This document shows, piece after piece, positions 1-6,223 of a DNA stretch of 8,568 bases. A model generated the notes under the pieces. It saw nothing but the letters and a program-made list of their open reading frames with translations, was not told where the DNA came from and did not search any database. Both the position numbers and the translations under genes were made by a program. The first letter of the stretch is position 1. Each line of letters starts with the position of its first letter. This DNA is from Bdellovibrio sp. GTDB taxonomy: Bacteria; Bdellovibrionota; Bdellovibrionia; Bdellovibrionales; UBA1609. The stretch covers positions 1 to 8,568 of the forward strand of contig RFKI01000109.1 in NCBI GenBank assembly GCA_003694355.1, written 5' to 3'.

Positions 1-60
1 ATTCAGACGAATAAGATCTTCGCTTTGTTTCAATTTTTGGTTGTAAATTTCTGTGCTCAT
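1..60 (-). CDS. N-terminus of an unidentified protein, cut by the window edge
   Basis: An ATG on the minus strand at 60-58 opens a reading frame that stays open to the left edge. The 20 visible residues begin MSTEIYNQKL and are hydrophilic and probably helical, with no signal peptide. An in-frame stop at 93-91, which is also the stop codon of the upstream gene, makes this ATG the only nearby ATG start. No strong Shine-Dalgarno site is visible in front of it. The gene lies 30 bases downstream of the small secreted-protein gene on the same strand and could be co-transcribed with it. Too little is visible to name a family. Confidence 0.45.
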   Translation of the reverse strand, partial: MSTEIYNQKLKQSEDLIRLN

Positions 61-90
61 ACAATTTATTTTAGCACTGAATGGAGGTCT

Positions 91-381
91 TTAGAGTGAT
101 GGCGGCGTCTTTTTGGGCTTAAGCTGAGCTTTAGACTTTTGAGGGTTGGGACAAAAGTCTGAGAGATGATTTGTCCGCTCCCAACACATCCAGCTGTCTA
201 AAAGCTTAAGAGAAGCTTGGGGAGGAAGCGGGTAGTAGGTGGCATACTGAATATGGTCAAGTGTCGATAAAAAATTTCTGGTTTGTCCGTTGGGTAAAGT
301 GAGTTGCAGTTGATAAACGCGATATTCGCTAAAACCAGCAAAAGAATAGGAAAAGAAGAGAAAAAAGGAAAGCCATTTCAT
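91..381 (-). CDS. Small secreted protein of unknown function with two cysteines
   Basis: This 96-residue protein starts with a hydrophobic segment (residues 2-15, FFLFFSYSFA) that looks like a Sec signal peptide cleaved after SFA. There is no lipobox. The mature part of about 80 residues has a polar beta-like stretch (EYRVYQLQLTLPNGQ), a tyrosine- and proline-rich section (QYATYYPLPP), and two cysteines at 66 and 77 that could form a disulfide in the periplasm. The C-terminal tail is rich in lysine and proline. I recognise no named family. No clear Shine-Dalgarno site precedes the ATG. Instead a sigma-28-like promoter places the transcript start within a few bases of it, so the mRNA may be leaderless. 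It may share transcripts with the flanking minus-strand genes. Confidence 0.7.
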   Translation of the reverse strand: MKWLSFFLFFSYSFAGFSEYRVYQLQLTLPNGQTRNFLSTLDHIQYATYYPLPPQASLKLLDSWMCWERTNHLSDFCPNPQKSKAQLKPKKTPPSL

Positions 382-388
382 AACTCAT

Positions 389-415
389 TTATCGGTTTTC
401 CAGTTATAAGGCTTA
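389..415 (-). promoter_or_regulatory. Sigma-28 (FliA)-like promoter
   Basis: On the minus strand, TAAG (415-412) is followed by 15 bases and then ACCGATAA (396-389). The FliA consensus is TAAA-N15-GCCGATAA, so the -10 element matches 7 of 8 bases and the spacing is exact. Transcription would start around 381-384, at or just before the ATG of the small secreted protein. The -35 element is less convincing than the -10. No experiment supports this site. Confidence 0.45.
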
Positions 416-431
416 AGAGATAGAGCGCCTT

Positions 432-746
432 TTAATGTTTTTCTTGGTTTGAAGCCAGAATGGAGTTTTCCAAGATATGGAAATAAGTGCGAACGAGCAT
501 TTCATATTCCTCTGGAGTTAAATTTTCCAGAAAAATAATTTTTTCATGGTAGCTTTCTTTTTGGATCAGCTCAGAGAAAAGGGACTGGATTTTGTCCATG
601 TTTTTATAGTTGAAAAAATCAAGACTTTCAGTAGGTGTTTGGAGTATTTTAGCGATGGTTTCATTATCAAATAAATGATGAAAACCCTTCATGGATTGGG
701 CTAATAGAAGCTCAATTTTGTCTAAACTTTTCTCTAAACTAGACAT
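432..746 (-). CDS. Small helical cytoplasmic protein, unknown function
   Basis: This 104-residue protein is predicted mostly alpha-helical from its sequence: an N-terminal heptad-like stretch (LEKSLDKIELLLAQ), a middle part rich in Phe, Asn and Asp, and a C-terminal pair of helices around LTPEEYEMLVRTYF. It has no signal peptide, membrane segment or cysteine, so it is probably cytoplasmic. The start is supported by an AAGG Shine-Dalgarno five bases upstream of the ATG. It diverges from the duplicated-domain gene at 872 and lies 50 bases upstream of the small secreted-protein gene on the same strand. I do not recognise a family. A small regulatory or adaptor protein would fit the size, but that is a guess. 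Confidence 0.65.
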   Translation of the reverse strand: MSSLEKSLDKIELLLAQSMKGFHHLFDNETIAKILQTPTESLDFFNYKNMDKIQSLFSELIQKESYHEKIIFLENLTPEEYEMLVRTYFHILENSILASNQEKH

Positions 747-770
747 AACTGCCTTTCACTCTCCCTACGA

Positions 771-801
771 GTATTAAAAATTTTTTTTTTCTTTTGAGCA
801 A
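771..801 (-). promoter_or_regulatory. Possible promoter with an A5/T10 tract in its spacer
   Basis: On the minus strand a -10-like TAATAC (776-771) lies 25 bases upstream of the start codon of the 104-residue gene. The best -35-like match is TTGCTC (801-796), which gives a long 19-base spacer. Most of the spacer is the homopolymer run at 776-790 (five A, then ten T on the plus strand). The assignment is weak because of the spacer length. Confidence 0.25.
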
Positions 802-817
802 GAGGTTTTGCTAGAGT

Positions 818-847
818 TTGACATTGCTTGTCGCGCACCTTTATCAT
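818..847 (+). promoter_or_regulatory. Near-consensus sigma-70 promoter
   Basis: A perfect -35 TTGACA (818-823) is followed by 18 bases and a -10 TATCAT (842-847), which matches TATAAT at 5 of 6 positions. Transcription would start near 854, about 18 bases before the ATG at 872. This is the best housekeeping-type promoter in the window and should drive the duplicated-domain gene. Confidence 0.7.
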
Positions 848-871
848 TAAACAGAAGAGAGTGTGGTGCTT

Positions 872-1696
872 ATGGGAAAAAAGAAAGAAAAGATTGTCAT
901 TGATCCAGATAAAGGTCTGGAATTTGCTAATGAAGATGAATTGTTTGAGCATTTTAGTAAGGAAATTCACTTCTTAGAAGATGAATTTTTCAAGTATCGA
1001 AGAGGCGATGACCTGAATGAAAAAGAATTTAATCGTTTTGAAAAGAACTTAACTCCTTTACTTGAAGATCCAGATGAAATTTGGGAAGACAAAAACACCA
1101 TTCCGGGAGAAACTTTATATAATTATATCAGGGAATTTGATTCGCCTTTTGAAAACAAACATCTTTTTCATGTGGCTGTGGTTTATTTAACAGGAGATAT
1201 CCCCAGTTTTGTTTATTTGCATTTCCCCACAACAGACCTTTCTTTAGTAGAACGTTATCAACGGGGCACATTGATTTTTGATCGCTTGTTGCAAAACGCT
1301 CCGGCAGGAGCTCTGGAGGGGGATGCTCTTTTAGAGGGAGAGGAGCTTGCGGTAGGGCTTTATGAGTCCATGCTGAAATTGAGAAGCGAAAATGATATTC
1401 CTGAAAAAAGATTTAGAAACTTCGCTCATCTTAGGGAGTCGGCTATTGAGGAAGCCGATGAAATCTGGAGGAGCACAGACTCATTAGGCAATGTGTTGGT
1501 GACTTTTATTAAAGAGTTTAATGACGAAGAGGGGTATAAAGATCTTTATTATATTGTGGTGACTGTTGAAGACACACCTTCCAGAAGTCATGCTTTGCTT
1601 TTTTCTTTTCCAACAACAGATAAAAACCTGGTGGACCGCTATCGTCATGGGGAGAATCTCCAGGCTGAAGAGGTGGTTCAGGAAGCCAGCCATTAA
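872..1696 (+). CDS. Tandem-duplicated domain protein, PBECR2-nuclease-fold-like
   Basis: I start this 274-residue acidic protein at the ATG at 872, which sits behind a purine-rich AGAAGAGAG and about 18 bases after the predicted transcript start. In-frame GTG codons at 863 and 866 lie too close to that start. It has no signal peptide and is probably cytoplasmic. It contains two copies of one domain, about residues 22-132 and 157-261. Each copy carries DEIW (68-71 and 196-199), then YIREF or FIKEF (85-89, 212-216), then FPTTD..LV.RY..G (118-132, 246-260). This order resembles the PBECR2 domain, a barnase/EndoU/RelE-like nuclease fold known from phage and toxin proteins. That match is from memory and unproven. 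No clear catalytic His or Arg pair stands out, so one or both copies may be a non-catalytic binding module. It is monocistronic and converges on the lipoprotein gene. Confidence 0.75.
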   Translation: MGKKKEKIVIDPDKGLEFANEDELFEHFSKEIHFLEDEFFKYRRGDDLNEKEFNRFEKNLTPLLEDPDEIWEDKNTIPGETLYNYIREFDSPFENKHLFHVAVVYLTGDIPSFVYLHFPTTDLSLVERYQRGTLIFDRLLQNAPAGALEGDALLEGEELAVGLYESMLKLRSENDIPEKRFRNFAHLRESAIEEADEIWRSTDSLGNVLVTFIKEFNDEEGYKDLYYIVVTVEDTPSRSHALLFSFPTTDKNLVDRYRHGENLQAEEVVQEASH

Positions 1697-1704
1697 CTAA
1701 TTTT

Positions 1705-1721
1705 TTAAAAGAGTCTTTTAA
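1705..1721. repeat. AT-rich perfect inverted repeat at a convergent gene junction
   Basis: TTAAAAGAGTCTTTTAA is a perfect palindrome around one central base. In RNA it would form a 7-bp stem with a 3-base loop. It covers the last codons and the stop of the lipoprotein gene and lies 8 bases past the stop of the opposing gene. Neither strand has a run of U after the stem and the stem is mostly A-U, so it is a poor terminator at best. Confidence 0.4.
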
Positions 1722-2619
1722 GGAAGATCAAAAAGCGGTTCCAGAAATCAATGAGATGGGCTTTGAGTCTTATAAGAAAATGGGGACTTGTTTTGCTTGA
1801 GGGAGAGAGGCTGGCGGGGAGCCGTTTTGACGAGGCTGTTAGATGGGCTAAAAAAGAGATTTGGCAAAGTTCTTGTGCATAACTTCGGTATTGTTCATTG
1901 GTGGCTCCAGAACCTCTTAGGTGATTGAAGGGGTGAATAGATTGAAGGTGTGGAGTGTTCTGGGATGCAAAGATGTCTGGGTTGGCTAAAAAGTCGGGAA
2001 GAAGGAGATTAACTATTTGAACGGGTTGATTGGTTTGGCTATTGTATAGTGCAACCCGAATGGCTTTGTATCTTAAGTCCATTTCCAACATAAACAAAGC
2101 CATTTTCTGAAAGAAGTTTTCAAGGGAGATATTAAAAACACTCAGATTATAATCTTTAATGGCTTTGTTGATGCTATCTTTAGAAAGAGCTGTTAGAGGT
2201 TGTGTGGCATTGAGTGGGCCTCCACCCAGGCTAAATGCTCCTTGCGTGGCAAAAACAATCTTAACAGGTTGAGGGTTTAATTGTTCCTGTCCTGGAATGT
2301 CTTCAAACCAACGATAAATTTGAATGTAGGTTTCTCCTCGAAGAAGACTTTGAGGAGGTTTTAGAAAAAGGGCAATGGTTGTGGGAACAGGAGCCAGAGT
2401 TGCTGGGTCGAAGAAAGAATGGATTTTCAAACTCCAGTCAGGGGATTCGTATTTGTTGCAAGTGGCAACAGGACCTTGTGGAGAGTTGGGGGAGGATGGG
2501 TTGGCCTGAGGGGTCCTGAAGAAGGCTCGAGATGTGGAGGAGCTGGTTGCAAAGCCGCTGGGTCTTTGGTCTGTACAAGCTAAAAGGAAGAGAGCTAAGA
2601 AGATAAAACACTTTGTCAT
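1705..2619 (-). CDS. Predicted outer-membrane lipoprotein with basic amphipathic tail
   Basis: The N-terminus is a lipoprotein signal: a short basic start (MTK), a hydrophobic core, and the lipobox LLAC with the acylated cysteine at 15. The residue after it is Thr, not Asp, so sorting to the outer membrane is expected by the E. coli Lol rule. Residues 18-50 are a Ser/Pro/Thr-rich linker. A folded domain follows (about 54-260), with Cys54 and Cys252 as a possible disulfide pair. A second low-complexity Ser/Pro stretch (262-279) leads to a final helix (281-304) that alternates Leu/Ile/Phe/Trp with Arg/Lys. I recognise no family for the central domain. The start codon has no Shine-Dalgarno site and lies in a palindrome. 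The gene diverges from the three-gene enzyme operon and converges on the duplicated-domain gene. Confidence 0.75.
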   Translation of the reverse strand: MTKCFIFLALFLLACTDQRPSGFATSSSTSRAFFRTPQANPSSPNSPQGPVATCNKYESPDWSLKIHSFFDPATLAPVPTTIALFLKPPQSLLRGETYIQIYRWFEDIPGQEQLNPQPVKIVFATQGAFSLGGGPLNATQPLTALSKDSINKAIKDYNLSVFNISLENFFQKMALFMLEMDLRYKAIRVALYNSQTNQPVQIVNLLLPDFLANPDIFASQNTPHLQSIHPFNHLRGSGATNEQYRSYAQELCQISFLAHLTASSKRLPASLSPSSKTSPHFLIRLKAHLIDFWNRFLIFLKRLF

Positions 2620-2634
2620 ATACTTAAAAGTATA
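2619..2634 (-). promoter_or_regulatory. Palindrome with a -10 element overlapping the lipoprotein start
   Basis: TATACTTAAAAGTATA is a perfect palindrome (7-bp arms, 2-base centre) touching the first base of the lipoprotein start codon. On the minus strand it contains TATACT (2634-2629), a 5-of-6 match to the -10 consensus. A weak -35-like TTGCTT (2655-2650) lies 15 bases upstream. Transcription would start near 2622, about 3 bases before the ATG. The site could be a promoter and operator in one. The promoter reading is weakened by the poor -35. Confidence 0.35.
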
Positions 2635-2777
2635 AGCTTAAACAAAGAGAAGCAAAAGCCCAGAATAGGGAGCTTCAAGGACAATGGTCCAACAAGAGGT
2701 GGTGCATAAAAGTGTTTTTTTGATGGGGAATTATAAAAACTTTGGTATGTTTGAGGGGAGAGTGGGGCGAGGTTGCT

Positions 2778-4211
2778 TTGGGATCTCATATTACAAGGTC
2801 TATTTTTACAGAGAAGGATGAACAGCGCTTTTTAGAAAAGCTTAGGGAAGAAACAGCTCTTTTGAAAAGGTGGGCCAACTCTGGAGCTTTAAAGTCTGAT
2901 ATTCGTTTTTGTGGCTTAGAGTTGGAAGCATGGATTGCTGACATCCAGGGAGAACCTCAACCACAGTGTGAGCAATTCCTTTTTCATTTGAATAATGATC
3001 TGGTTGTTCCTGAACTTTCTTGTTTTAATTTTGAAATCAATACCGTGCCACAGCCGCTTTCAGGTCGTTTTTTGACGAAAATTCATGAGGCTCTCAAAAA
3101 AACCTGGGTGCAGTGTTTGGAAGTGAGTGAGTCTTTAAGTCTTCAGCCTGTGGCCATAGGCAGTTTGCCCACCATTACCAGCGAGCATTTGACTTTAAAG
3201 CACATGTCTCCTCATCAAAGATATTATGCCCTTAATGAGCAAATTTTGCGACTAAGGAAAGGAGCACCACTAGAAGTGGAAATAAAGGGTGAAGAAGAGC
3301 TTTCTGTGACTCAGTCAGATATTATGCTTGAGGCTGCTGCCACCTCCATGCAAATCCATTTGCAGGTTGGTTATGAAGAAGCAGCTCGCATTTTTAATGC
3401 TTCTCAAATTTTATCTGCTTTTATGGTGGCCATTTCTTCAAACTCTCCTTACTTGTTTGGAAAAAATTTGTGGGCCGAAACGCGAATTCCTGTATTTGAA
3501 AAGGCCGTGTCAGTGGGACACTTTAAGGCTTCAGATGGTTTTGACGTGGGAAGAACCTCTTTGGGAGCAGGTTATGTGAAAGAAAGTATTTTGGAGCTGT
3601 TTCAGGAAAATGTAGAAAAGTTTCCCGTTCTTTTGCCCTTTTGTACAGACTCTGATCCAGGAGATATGGATCATCTTCGTTTGCAAAATGGCACCATTTG
3701 GCGGTGGAATCGTCCATTAGTGGGCTTTGATATAACAGGGCGTCCTCATTTAAGAATGGAACATCGGGTGATGGCAGCTCAGCCCTCTTTATTGGACACG
3801 GTGGCCAACATGGCTTTGTACTTGGGAGGCGCCTTGGCTTTAGCTGAAATGAATCCGTCCCCTGAGAGTCAAATTTCTTTCCAGCAGGCTCGGGATAACT
3901 TTTATGAGGCGGCTCAAAAAGGGCTGGCAGCTCAGGTGCATTGGGGCCGGGCTTTATTGCCTGTTAAAGTTGTTTTAAAAGAGGAGATTCTTCCTTTAGC
4001 AAAAGATAAATTATTATCTCTGGGTGTGCATCGGGATGACCTAGAGATTTTTTTTGATGATATTCTGTTTCAACGAATTGAAACAGCTCAAACGGGGGCT
4101 CAGTGGCAAAGACAATTTATAAAAAAACATGGGCTTTTATTTCATGATATGGTAAAAGAGTACACTCGTTTTCAGAAGCAAGACCTCCCAATTCATTCAT
4201 GGACCGTATAG
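2778..4211 (+). CDS. GCS2-family carboxylate-amine (glutamate-cysteine-type) ligase
   Basis: First gene of a three-gene operon. I chose the TTG at 2778 because GAGG lies five bases upstream of it. The frame stays open to a TTG at 2742, but that one has no Shine-Dalgarno site. The 477-residue product matches the long proteobacterial branch of the GCS2 fold (ATP-dependent amide-bond formation): GLELEAWIAD (46-55, Glu residues expected to bind metal-ATP), FEINT.P.PL (85-94), a segment around ATSMQIHLQV (188-197), LFGKNLWAETRIPVFE (226-241), NGTIWRWNRP (304-313), HLRMEHRV (324-331) and QTGAQWQ (438-444). There is no signal peptide, so the enzyme is cytoplasmic. Members are usually annotated as glutamate-cysteine ligase, but the substrates of this branch are not established, and no glutathione synthetase gene lies nearby. 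A role other than glutathione synthesis is therefore possible. Confidence 0.85.
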   Translation: MGSHITRSIFTEKDEQRFLEKLREETALLKRWANSGALKSDIRFCGLELEAWIADIQGEPQPQCEQFLFHLNNDLVVPELSCFNFEINTVPQPLSGRFLTKIHEALKKTWVQCLEVSESLSLQPVAIGSLPTITSEHLTLKHMSPHQRYYALNEQILRLRKGAPLEVEIKGEEELSVTQSDIMLEAAATSMQIHLQVGYEEAARIFNASQILSAFMVAISSNSPYLFGKNLWAETRIPVFEKAVSVGHFKASDGFDVGRTSLGAGYVKESILELFQENVEKFPVLLPFCTDSDPGDMDHLRLQNGTIWRWNRPLVGFDITGRPHLRMEHRVMAAQPSLLDTVANMALYLGGALALAEMNPSPESQISFQQARDNFYEAAQKGLAAQVHWGRALLPVKVVLKEEILPLAKDKLLSLGVHRDDLEIFFDDILFQRIETAQTGAQWQRQFIKKHGLLFHDMVKEYTRFQKQDLPIHSWTV

Positions 4212-5218
4212 TGATGATCGAGTTAAAACAGTATACCCAGTTACCCGATAACTTTTTTGACCTTTCTCCTGATAGAGCCATTGAAGGCTTTCCGACGCCG
4301 AGCCTCGTACATCTTGAAGGAGAAAAAGAAGAACGGCTGCTGGTTTCTGTATTATTACATGGAAATGAAACCACAAGTTGGTTAGCTGTACAGAAACTTT
4401 TAGCACGGTATCAGAATAAGAAATTACCTCGATCGTTAAGTTTATTTATTGGTAATGTGGAGGCGGCTCAAAAGGGTGTGCGTCGGCTGGATCGTCAAGA
4501 GGACTTTAATCGTATTTGGACTCATGAAGGAGCTTCTCATGGGAATCTTCTGGCGCAAAAGGTCTTTTCTTTAATGAGAGAACAGCCTCTTTTTAGTGCG
4601 GTGGATATTCATAATAATACGGGCAAGAATCCTTACTATGTTTGTTTTTCTCAAAAAGATCTTCGATTTATTGAGCTGGGGCAAGCCTTTAGCCACACTT
4701 TTGTTTATTTTAAGCGCCCTCAAGAAGTGTTTTCCACGTTTTTCTCATCTCTTTGTCCTTCCGTGACCATTGAAGCTGGAAAAAGTGGCGATGAGGAAGG
4801 GGTTAAAAAGGTCGTTGATTATCTAGACTATTGTTTAACTGACCTAGAGTGGGGAACGCCTGTTTCTTTAGAGGAACTTTTGATTTATAAGAGTGTTGCA
4901 GGAATTTTGGTGTCAAGAGGGTATAGCCTTCGTTTTGATAAGGTGGCTTCAAATGCAGATATCACTCTTGTGGAAAATATCGAAGATCTGAATTTTCATG
5001 ACCTAGAGTCCGGGTCTCTTTTAGGATGGTATCAAAGAGAAGAGCCTCTTATGGTTGTGGATACTTTTAACAATGATGTGACTGAAGAGTATCTGGAGTT
5101 TTCTCAAGGACAGATTCGTTTAAAAAAACGCATGACTCCTGCCATGTTCACAAAAGACATTCGAGTGATTAACCAGGATTGCTTAGGTTATCTAATGGAA
5201 AGGATGTCTGATGTCTAA
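4199..5218 (+). CDS. M14-type AstE/AspA-family N-acyl amino acid deacylase
   Basis: This 339-residue protein carries the zinc amidohydrolase signature of the succinylglutamate desuccinylase/aspartoacylase family. The zinc ligands are HGNE (His54, Glu57) and DIH (His138). RRLDRQEDFNR (95-105) supplies the expected substrate-binding Arg/Asn, and Glu192 in TIEAGKSG is the expected catalytic Glu. The C-terminal part (about 225-339) is the beta-rich domain typical of this family. Members cleave an amide bond in N-acyl amino acids. The substrate here is unknown, and no other arginine-succinyltransferase pathway gene is present. The ATG at 4199 overlaps the end of the ligase gene by 13 bases. An in-frame ATG at 4214 is an alternative start. 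Neither has a good Shine-Dalgarno site, so translation probably depends on coupling to the ligase gene. Confidence 0.85.
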   Translation: MDRIVMIELKQYTQLPDNFFDLSPDRAIEGFPTPSLVHLEGEKEERLLVSVLLHGNETTSWLAVQKLLARYQNKKLPRSLSLFIGNVEAAQKGVRRLDRQEDFNRIWTHEGASHGNLLAQKVFSLMREQPLFSAVDIHNNTGKNPYYVCFSQKDLRFIELGQAFSHTFVYFKRPQEVFSTFFSSLCPSVTIEAGKSGDEEGVKKVVDYLDYCLTDLEWGTPVSLEELLIYKSVAGILVSRGYSLRFDKVASNADITLVENIEDLNFHDLESGSLLGWYQREEPLMVVDTFNNDVTEEYLEFSQGQIRLKKRMTPAMFTKDIRVINQDCLGYLMERMSDV

Positions 5219-6164
5219 AAAAAAAGTGTTCTCTTCCATTGAGGAACTCGATCATTCTTTGAAAACCTATCCTCAGCAGTCTGACTATTTAGCCATGTAT
5301 TCTTCTTTTTTTAATGGCATAGTCAAGGACCCACGATGGATGTGGGTGCCCATTGACGATCATTTGGTGCATCGAGGCGATGGTGTTTTTGAAGCTTTTA
5401 AGTGGGTGGGGGGAAGGCCGTATTTGTTTGACAAGCATATGGATCGTTTGGAGTTTTCTTGTGCAAAAATAGAGTTATCATTACCTTGGAAAAGACAGGA
5501 AATTGAATCCATTGTTTCTCAATTGAAAGAAGAAGCTCATCAGGAAGAACTTTTATTTCGCTTATATGTGTCTCGAGGGCCTGGTGGTTTTTCTCCCAAT
5601 CCTTACACAACAATAGGTAGTCAGCTTTATATTGTGGCCACTCGATTGCACAAGCCTTCAGAAGAGAAGTATCAAAAAGGAGTGTCATTAATTAAAAGCC
5701 AGGTTCCCATCAAAGGAGGGTGGTTGTCTCAGGTGAAAAGTTGTAACTATCTCCCCAACGTGATGATGAAAAAAGAGGCCATTGATGCAGGTGCTGATTA
5801 CAGTGTGAACTTCAGTGAAGATGGTTTCCTAGGGGAAGGGGCAACCGAAAACATTGTGGTTTTCAGCAAGGATCGCTTTTTATATTTTCCAAGCTTTCAA
5901 AAAACCTTAAAAGGAACCACGTTGGTGCGGCTGCAAGAATTATCTGACCAGTTAGTGAAGCAGGGGTTGATTCGAGGAATGAGAGAACATCTATTGTCAG
6001 AGCAAGATCTTTTAGAAGCCCGAGAGGTTTTTTTAGTGGGGACCACCATTGATGTTATGCCAGTGGTGAAGTTTGAAAATCATCCCATAGGCGATGGGCG
6101 TGTCGGTTCTGTGGCTCAGGCAGCAAGACAACTCCTGTTAGAAGATCAAAAGGTCAGATCATAA
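5211..6164 (+). CDS. Fold-type IV PLP aminotransferase (D-amino acid/branched-chain class)
   Basis: This 317-residue protein is a class IV aminotransferase. Visible elements are HRGDGVFE (54-61) in the N-terminal small domain, the substrate-side VSRGPGGF (120-127), the Schiff-base lysine Lys176 in VKSCNYLPN, LGEGATENI (207-215, with Glu209 expected to contact the PLP ring nitrogen), and LKGTTLVRL (233-241) and GTTIDVMPV (277-285) around the PLP phosphate. The lysine context resembles D-amino acid aminotransferase or aminodeoxychorismate lyase (K-S-x-N) more than classical branched-chain enzymes (K-x-G-G-N-Y), so ilvE is not a safe name. An extra N-terminal segment of about 25 residues precedes the catalytic fold. 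The start is firm: AGGA six bases upstream of the ATG, overlapping the deacylase end by 8 bases. It is the last gene of the operon, and a terminator follows directly. Confidence 0.87.
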   Translation: MSKKKVFSSIEELDHSLKTYPQQSDYLAMYSSFFNGIVKDPRWMWVPIDDHLVHRGDGVFEAFKWVGGRPYLFDKHMDRLEFSCAKIELSLPWKRQEIESIVSQLKEEAHQEELLFRLYVSRGPGGFSPNPYTTIGSQLYIVATRLHKPSEEKYQKGVSLIKSQVPIKGGWLSQVKSCNYLPNVMMKKEAIDAGADYSVNFSEDGFLGEGATENIVVFSKDRFLYFPSFQKTLKGTTLVRLQELSDQLVKQGLIRGMREHLLSEQDLLEAREVFLVGTTIDVMPVVKFENHPIGDGRVGSVAQAARQLLLEDQKVRS

Positions 6165-6194
6165 AAAGAGCCCTCTGTTTGATGGGCTCTTTTT
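6163..6194. terminator. Bidirectional rho-independent terminator
   Basis: A perfect 11-bp inverted repeat (AAAAAGAGCCC, 6163-6173, and GGGCTCTTTTT, 6184-6194) with a 10-base loop begins inside the stop codon of the aminotransferase. The GC core followed by a run of T is present on both strands. It can therefore end the three-gene operon on the plus strand and the beta-barrel gene on the minus strand, which stops at 6224. Confidence 0.9.
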
Positions 6195-6223
6195 ATGTCT
6201 TTTGAAAGAAAATTAATAAATTT

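Noticed and set aside
734..970. Minus-strand ORF of 78 codons
   Set aside because: It covers the divergent promoter region and the start of the strongly supported gene at 872, and its protein is low-complexity and unlike any family.
2680..2691. GGACAATGGTCC hairpin in the divergent gap
   Set aside because: The stem is only 4 bp, with no T run and no link to a start site, so it is within chance expectation.
2747..2821. 24-codon ORF starting at ATG 2747
   Set aside because: It has no Shine-Dalgarno site and ends inside the ligase frame. I kept it only as a remark on the ligase start.
3328..3579. Plus-strand ORF inside the ligase gene
   Set aside because: It is an out-of-frame shadow of a region carrying conserved GCS2 motifs.
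5211..6164. Naming the aminotransferase ilvE or dat
   Set aside because: The motifs fix the fold class and the lysine but do not decide between branched-chain, D-amino acid and aminodeoxychorismate substrates.
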